Shown one piece after another: positions 61,766 through 64,000 of a stretch of 64,000 bases of DNA. Every line of letters begins with the position of its first letter. Position 1 is the stretch's first letter. Source of the stretch: an uncultured Flavobacteriaceae bacterium (lineage in GTDB: Bacteria; Bacteroidota; Bacteroidia; Flavobacteriales; Flavobacteriaceae). Below the pieces are notes generated by a model that was given only the letters and a program-made list of their open reading frames with translations, searched no databases and was not told where the DNA came from. Where the stretch lies: the NCBI GenBank assembly GCA_943842245.1, contig CALTAJ010000002.1, forward strand, positions 645,596 to 709,595, in the 5' to 3' direction. Both the position numbers and the translations under genes were made by a program.

Positions 61766-62389
61766 TTATTTTAATTTATTAGTTTCAGCCTCTGATAACT
61801 TCTGAGGGAACATTGCTTTCACCTGTGCTATTTTAGGTTTTAATTCTAATGCAGTATCAGCATTTGTTCTAGGATCATCATATTGCTTTTGTGCTGAGAC
61901 AAAATTTATTCCTAAATTAGGGAAAAGCCTTTCAAACTCTCGATTTCGAAGATCGTTGTATGCTGCAACTAGTTCATTCTGAACTGCTATATAGACTTTA
62001 TAAGAAGTTTCACGATCGCTTTTTAGGGATATAATAGCTTTATCTGGATTATCTGATGAAGATTCATTGCGCTCGCCTTGGCAATATTCACATGCTTCAT
62101 CTCCAACACCACCTCCATTATCTAAAAAAGAAATGGCTAAAGATCTCAAATCTTCAATATCAGCTAGCTTTTCTTCAACAAGAAGTTGATCATTTTTACT
62201 TACCAAAACAGTGAAAATATTTTTCTCTCTTGTTATGGGTGGGTCAACCTGGTCCTCTAAAGGAGGTAATTTTCGATTCAAACCACTATCAGTTTCAATT
62301 GTAGTTGTAACCAAAAAAAAGATTAATAAAAGAAATGCAATATCCGCCATGGAACCTGCATTTACCTCAGGTGCTGATCTTTTAGCCAT
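61766..62389 (-). CDS. ExbD/TolR family protein with periplasmic CxxC loop (first exbD)
   Basis: A 207-residue ExbD: transmembrane helix about 16-34 with the conserved Asp (MADIAFLLLIFFLV) and a periplasmic domain longer than E. coli ExbD by an insert containing EACEYCQGERNESSS, a Cys-x-x-Cys pair. Two cysteines in the periplasm could form a disulfide or bind metal; I recall similar inserts in flavobacterial orthologues. It works with ExbB to power TonB-type transport. Three bases after the small membrane protein. Confidence 0.9.
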   Translation of the reverse strand: MAKRSAPEVNAGSMADIAFLLLIFFLVTTTIETDSGLNRKLPPLEDQVDPPITREKNIFTVLVSKNDQLLVEEKLADIEDLRSLAISFLDNGGGVGDEACEYCQGERNESSSDNPDKAIISLKSDRETSYKVYIAVQNELVAAYNDLRNREFERLFPNLGINFVSAQKQYDDPRTNADTALELKPKIAQVKAMFPQKLSEAETNKLK

Positions 62390-62392
62390 AGA

Positions 62393-62842
62393 TTATCGTT
62401 TAAGGATTTTCTTGGCTCCTGAAAAAACCATTGATAAGATTGCCAAAGATGCAAGTATGTAAAACATTCTTAATCCAGTTTCTACCCATCTTGATCCTGC
62501 TGCAGAAAGCATTTCCCCGTCTTTCATCGGCGTCTCCACTCCAGTAGAAAGGACATATGCTAACCCTGTAACCACAAGGAAGCATCCAATAAAAATTAAA
62601 GATTTTTTTAGTTTCTGAGGGCTAGATGCTAAATTTAAAAGAGAAAATAAAACCGTTACTATTACCGTAATCGAGAGAATTGCAATAGCAAGATTTACTA
62701 ATGGAGTAACAGTTCCAAAGTCACCTGTACTTGCTAACATTTTGATTTCCTCATCTCCTGATCCTATTATCATAAATAAAAATATGACACCTAGTAAACC
62801 AAAAACAGCACTAATAATTTTTACAATTGTTTGAATATTCAT
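62393..62842 (-). CDS. Small four-helix membrane protein of the exb operon
   Basis: A 149-residue protein with four hydrophobic helices and polar loops (GSGDEEIKMLASTGDFGTV; GVETPMKDGEM). It shows no recognised domain but sits between exbB and exbD with gaps of 22 and 3 bases, as in other flavobacteria. A structural or accessory role in the ExbBD complex is plausible but unproven. Confidence 0.75.
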   Translation of the reverse strand: MNIQTIVKIISAVFGLLGVIFLFMIIGSGDEEIKMLASTGDFGTVTPLVNLAIAILSITVIVTVLFSLLNLASSPQKLKKSLIFIGCFLVVTGLAYVLSTGVETPMKDGEMLSAAGSRWVETGLRMFYILASLAILSMVFSGAKKILKR

Positions 62843-62864
62843 GTGAATTGCTGTTAAAGATTAA

Positions 62865-63626
62865 TTATTTTTTATGCGCAACAAGTATATCTATCAGTGT
62901 GATAGATGCATCTTCCATATCATTTACTATACTATCAATTTTTGCTACGATATAGTTGTAAAATACCTGAAGTATAATCGCAACAATAAGACCAAATACA
63001 GTTGTAAGAAGAGCTACTTTGATACCACCTGCAACAAGTGAAGGTTGCATATCACCAGCAGCTTCAATTTTATCAAAGGCCTGAATCATCCCAATTACAG
63101 TTCCCATGAATCCTAGCATGGGAGCTAAAGCTATAAATAACGAAATCCAAGATACATTTTTTTCAAGTTGACCCATTTGAACTCCTCCATAAGCAACAAC
63201 TGCTTTTTCAGCGCTTTCAACTCCTTCATTTACTCTATCTAATCCCTGATAGAAGATCGAAGCAACAGGTCCTTTTGTATTTCTACAAAATTCTTTAGCG
63301 GCATCAATCCCTCCTGAAGAAAGAGCTTCCTCTACACCTTCAGTTAATTTTTTAGAATTTGTTGTAGCTAAGTTTAAGAAAATAATTCTTTCAATAGAGA
63401 TAGCAAGACCAAGAATCAAGCAAATCAATACGATTCCCATAAAACCTGGACCACCTTCTATGAAGCGGCTTTTTAATTCTTGTGTAAACGAAGCTGATTG
63501 TTCAGGAGCTTCTTCATCTTGAATAATGGAAGATGCTACTGTTGTAGCTGTATTAGGAGTTGCTGTAGTTGCATTAGCTGTTGCTATGAAACCTAATAAA
63601 GTTAGGGTAAAAAGTAATTTTCTCAT
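62865..63626 (-). CDS. exbB: ExbB/MotA/TolQ proton channel family protein
   Basis: A 253-residue protein: signal-like N-terminus (about 1-20), three transmembrane helices (about 60-80, 160-180, 205-230) and the family segments LFIALAPMLGFMGTVIGMIQAF and LLTTVFGLIVAI (key LGFMGTVIGMI). It forms the proton channel with ExbD. First gene of the four-gene operon; TonB itself is not in this window. Confidence 0.92.
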   Translation of the reverse strand: MRKLLFTLTLLGFIATANATTATPNTATTVASSIIQDEEAPEQSASFTQELKSRFIEGGPGFMGIVLICLILGLAISIERIIFLNLATTNSKKLTEGVEEALSSGGIDAAKEFCRNTKGPVASIFYQGLDRVNEGVESAEKAVVAYGGVQMGQLEKNVSWISLFIALAPMLGFMGTVIGMIQAFDKIEAAGDMQPSLVAGGIKVALLTTVFGLIVAIILQVFYNYIVAKIDSIVNDMEDASITLIDILVAHKK

Positions 63627-64000
63627 TTTAAATAATGTTTGTTCTTTTAATTAAATGCGGTTAAAGATAAAAAAAAATATACATCATATTAATTTTTGTA
63701 CATACTTCTACTTTTAGGATCATAAAGTAAAGGTTTTTTGTTCTATCACCAATGAATTTATATTATGCATAGATCTTCCAATATTTTAATTTTTTATTAT
63801 CCTAACAATAGTAAATTTTAATAATTACTTGAATTAAGATAGAACCAGGAATATTGTCTCACACCAATGGAATAAATTTATCAATAAAAGGGATTTAGTT
63901 AAAGTAGAGTTATTTAGTGTTTGATAAAATTTAATGTATGACCTTCACGTAAATTCAGTTTTTTGTAAATTGTTAGATCTAAAAGCTTGGAGTAAGTTCA
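63627..64000. other. 374-base region upstream of exbB without a gene
   Basis: Very AT-rich. No open frame, tRNA or strong hairpin is visible on either strand, and no clear TAnnTTTG in exbB orientation. It presumably contains the exb promoter and runs toward a gene beyond the window. Confidence 0.6.

Overview
The window is a 64 kb piece of an AT-rich, tightly packed chromosome, almost certainly from a marine member of the Flavobacteriaceae (Bacteroidota). Evidence: protein families largely confined to that group (DUF3098 after ftsX, DUF4271 before hemD, DUF4296 after pyrC), flavobacterial gene order (rpsU-xerC-hpf-tRNAs; rpoN-porT-exbD-exbD-exbB), a mevalonate pathway, Bacteroidota-type promoters (TAnnTTTG at -7), and almost no Shine-Dalgarno sequences except a perfect one in front of rpsU. 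Gaps are short and many genes overlap by 1-14 bases. I found no IS element, prophage, CRISPR array, restriction system or other mobile DNA.

Layout. 1-1868: two plus-strand glycosyltransferase genes, the first cut by the window edge. 1880-4040 (minus): rpsU, xerC, hpf and four tRNA genes (Thr-Tyr-Gly-Thr). 4118-7760 (minus): acyl-CoA dehydrogenase, an alanine/glycine:cation symporter, a PspC-like small protein and a rhodanese. 7873-8858: a MarR regulator and a YceI-like protein. 8947-15379: a complete trpEGDCFBA operon led by a 16-codon leader peptide with tandem Trp codons and an intrinsic terminator, a classic attenuator layout. 15437-20858: a six-gene cluster with four glycosyltransferase-like proteins. 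20817-23773 (minus): a degenerate RsuA-family protein and two mevalonate pathway genes. 24345-31356 (minus): GDPD lipoprotein and a maltodextrin set (pgmB, GH65 maltose phosphorylase, two exported GH13 enzymes). 31387-38308 (mostly minus): ferredoxin/NifU-like/Mrp Fe-S genes, an alkyltransferase-like protein, TrmB, a PhoR/PhoB-type two-component pair, a LuxE-like gene on plus, and tyrS.

38384-47510: an NAD-dependent epimerase, DUF4296 lipoprotein, dihydroorotase, a polyprenol-phosphate mannosyltransferase-like enzyme, DUF4271, hemD, an Lrp/AsnC regulator, a SemiSWEET and leuS. 47641-60497 is a long plus-strand housekeeping run: ftsX, DUF3098, uppP, truB; nadABC; pyrH, frr; an RND/MMPL transporter; asnS; rpoN. 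60501-63626 (minus) is an exbB-exbD-exbD energy-transduction operon ended by a strong terminator, followed by a PorT-like outer-membrane protein.

No wholly new defence or mobile system is visible. The best leads are regulatory or concern degenerate enzymes: the trp attenuator, with a promoter-like element that would make the leader mRNA leaderless; the rpsU Shine-Dalgarno and the hairpin whose U-tract touches the xerC start codon; a glycosyltransferase with no standard start codon; a pseudouridine-synthase-like protein lacking its catalytic Asp; and a tRNA cluster no longer followed by tuf.
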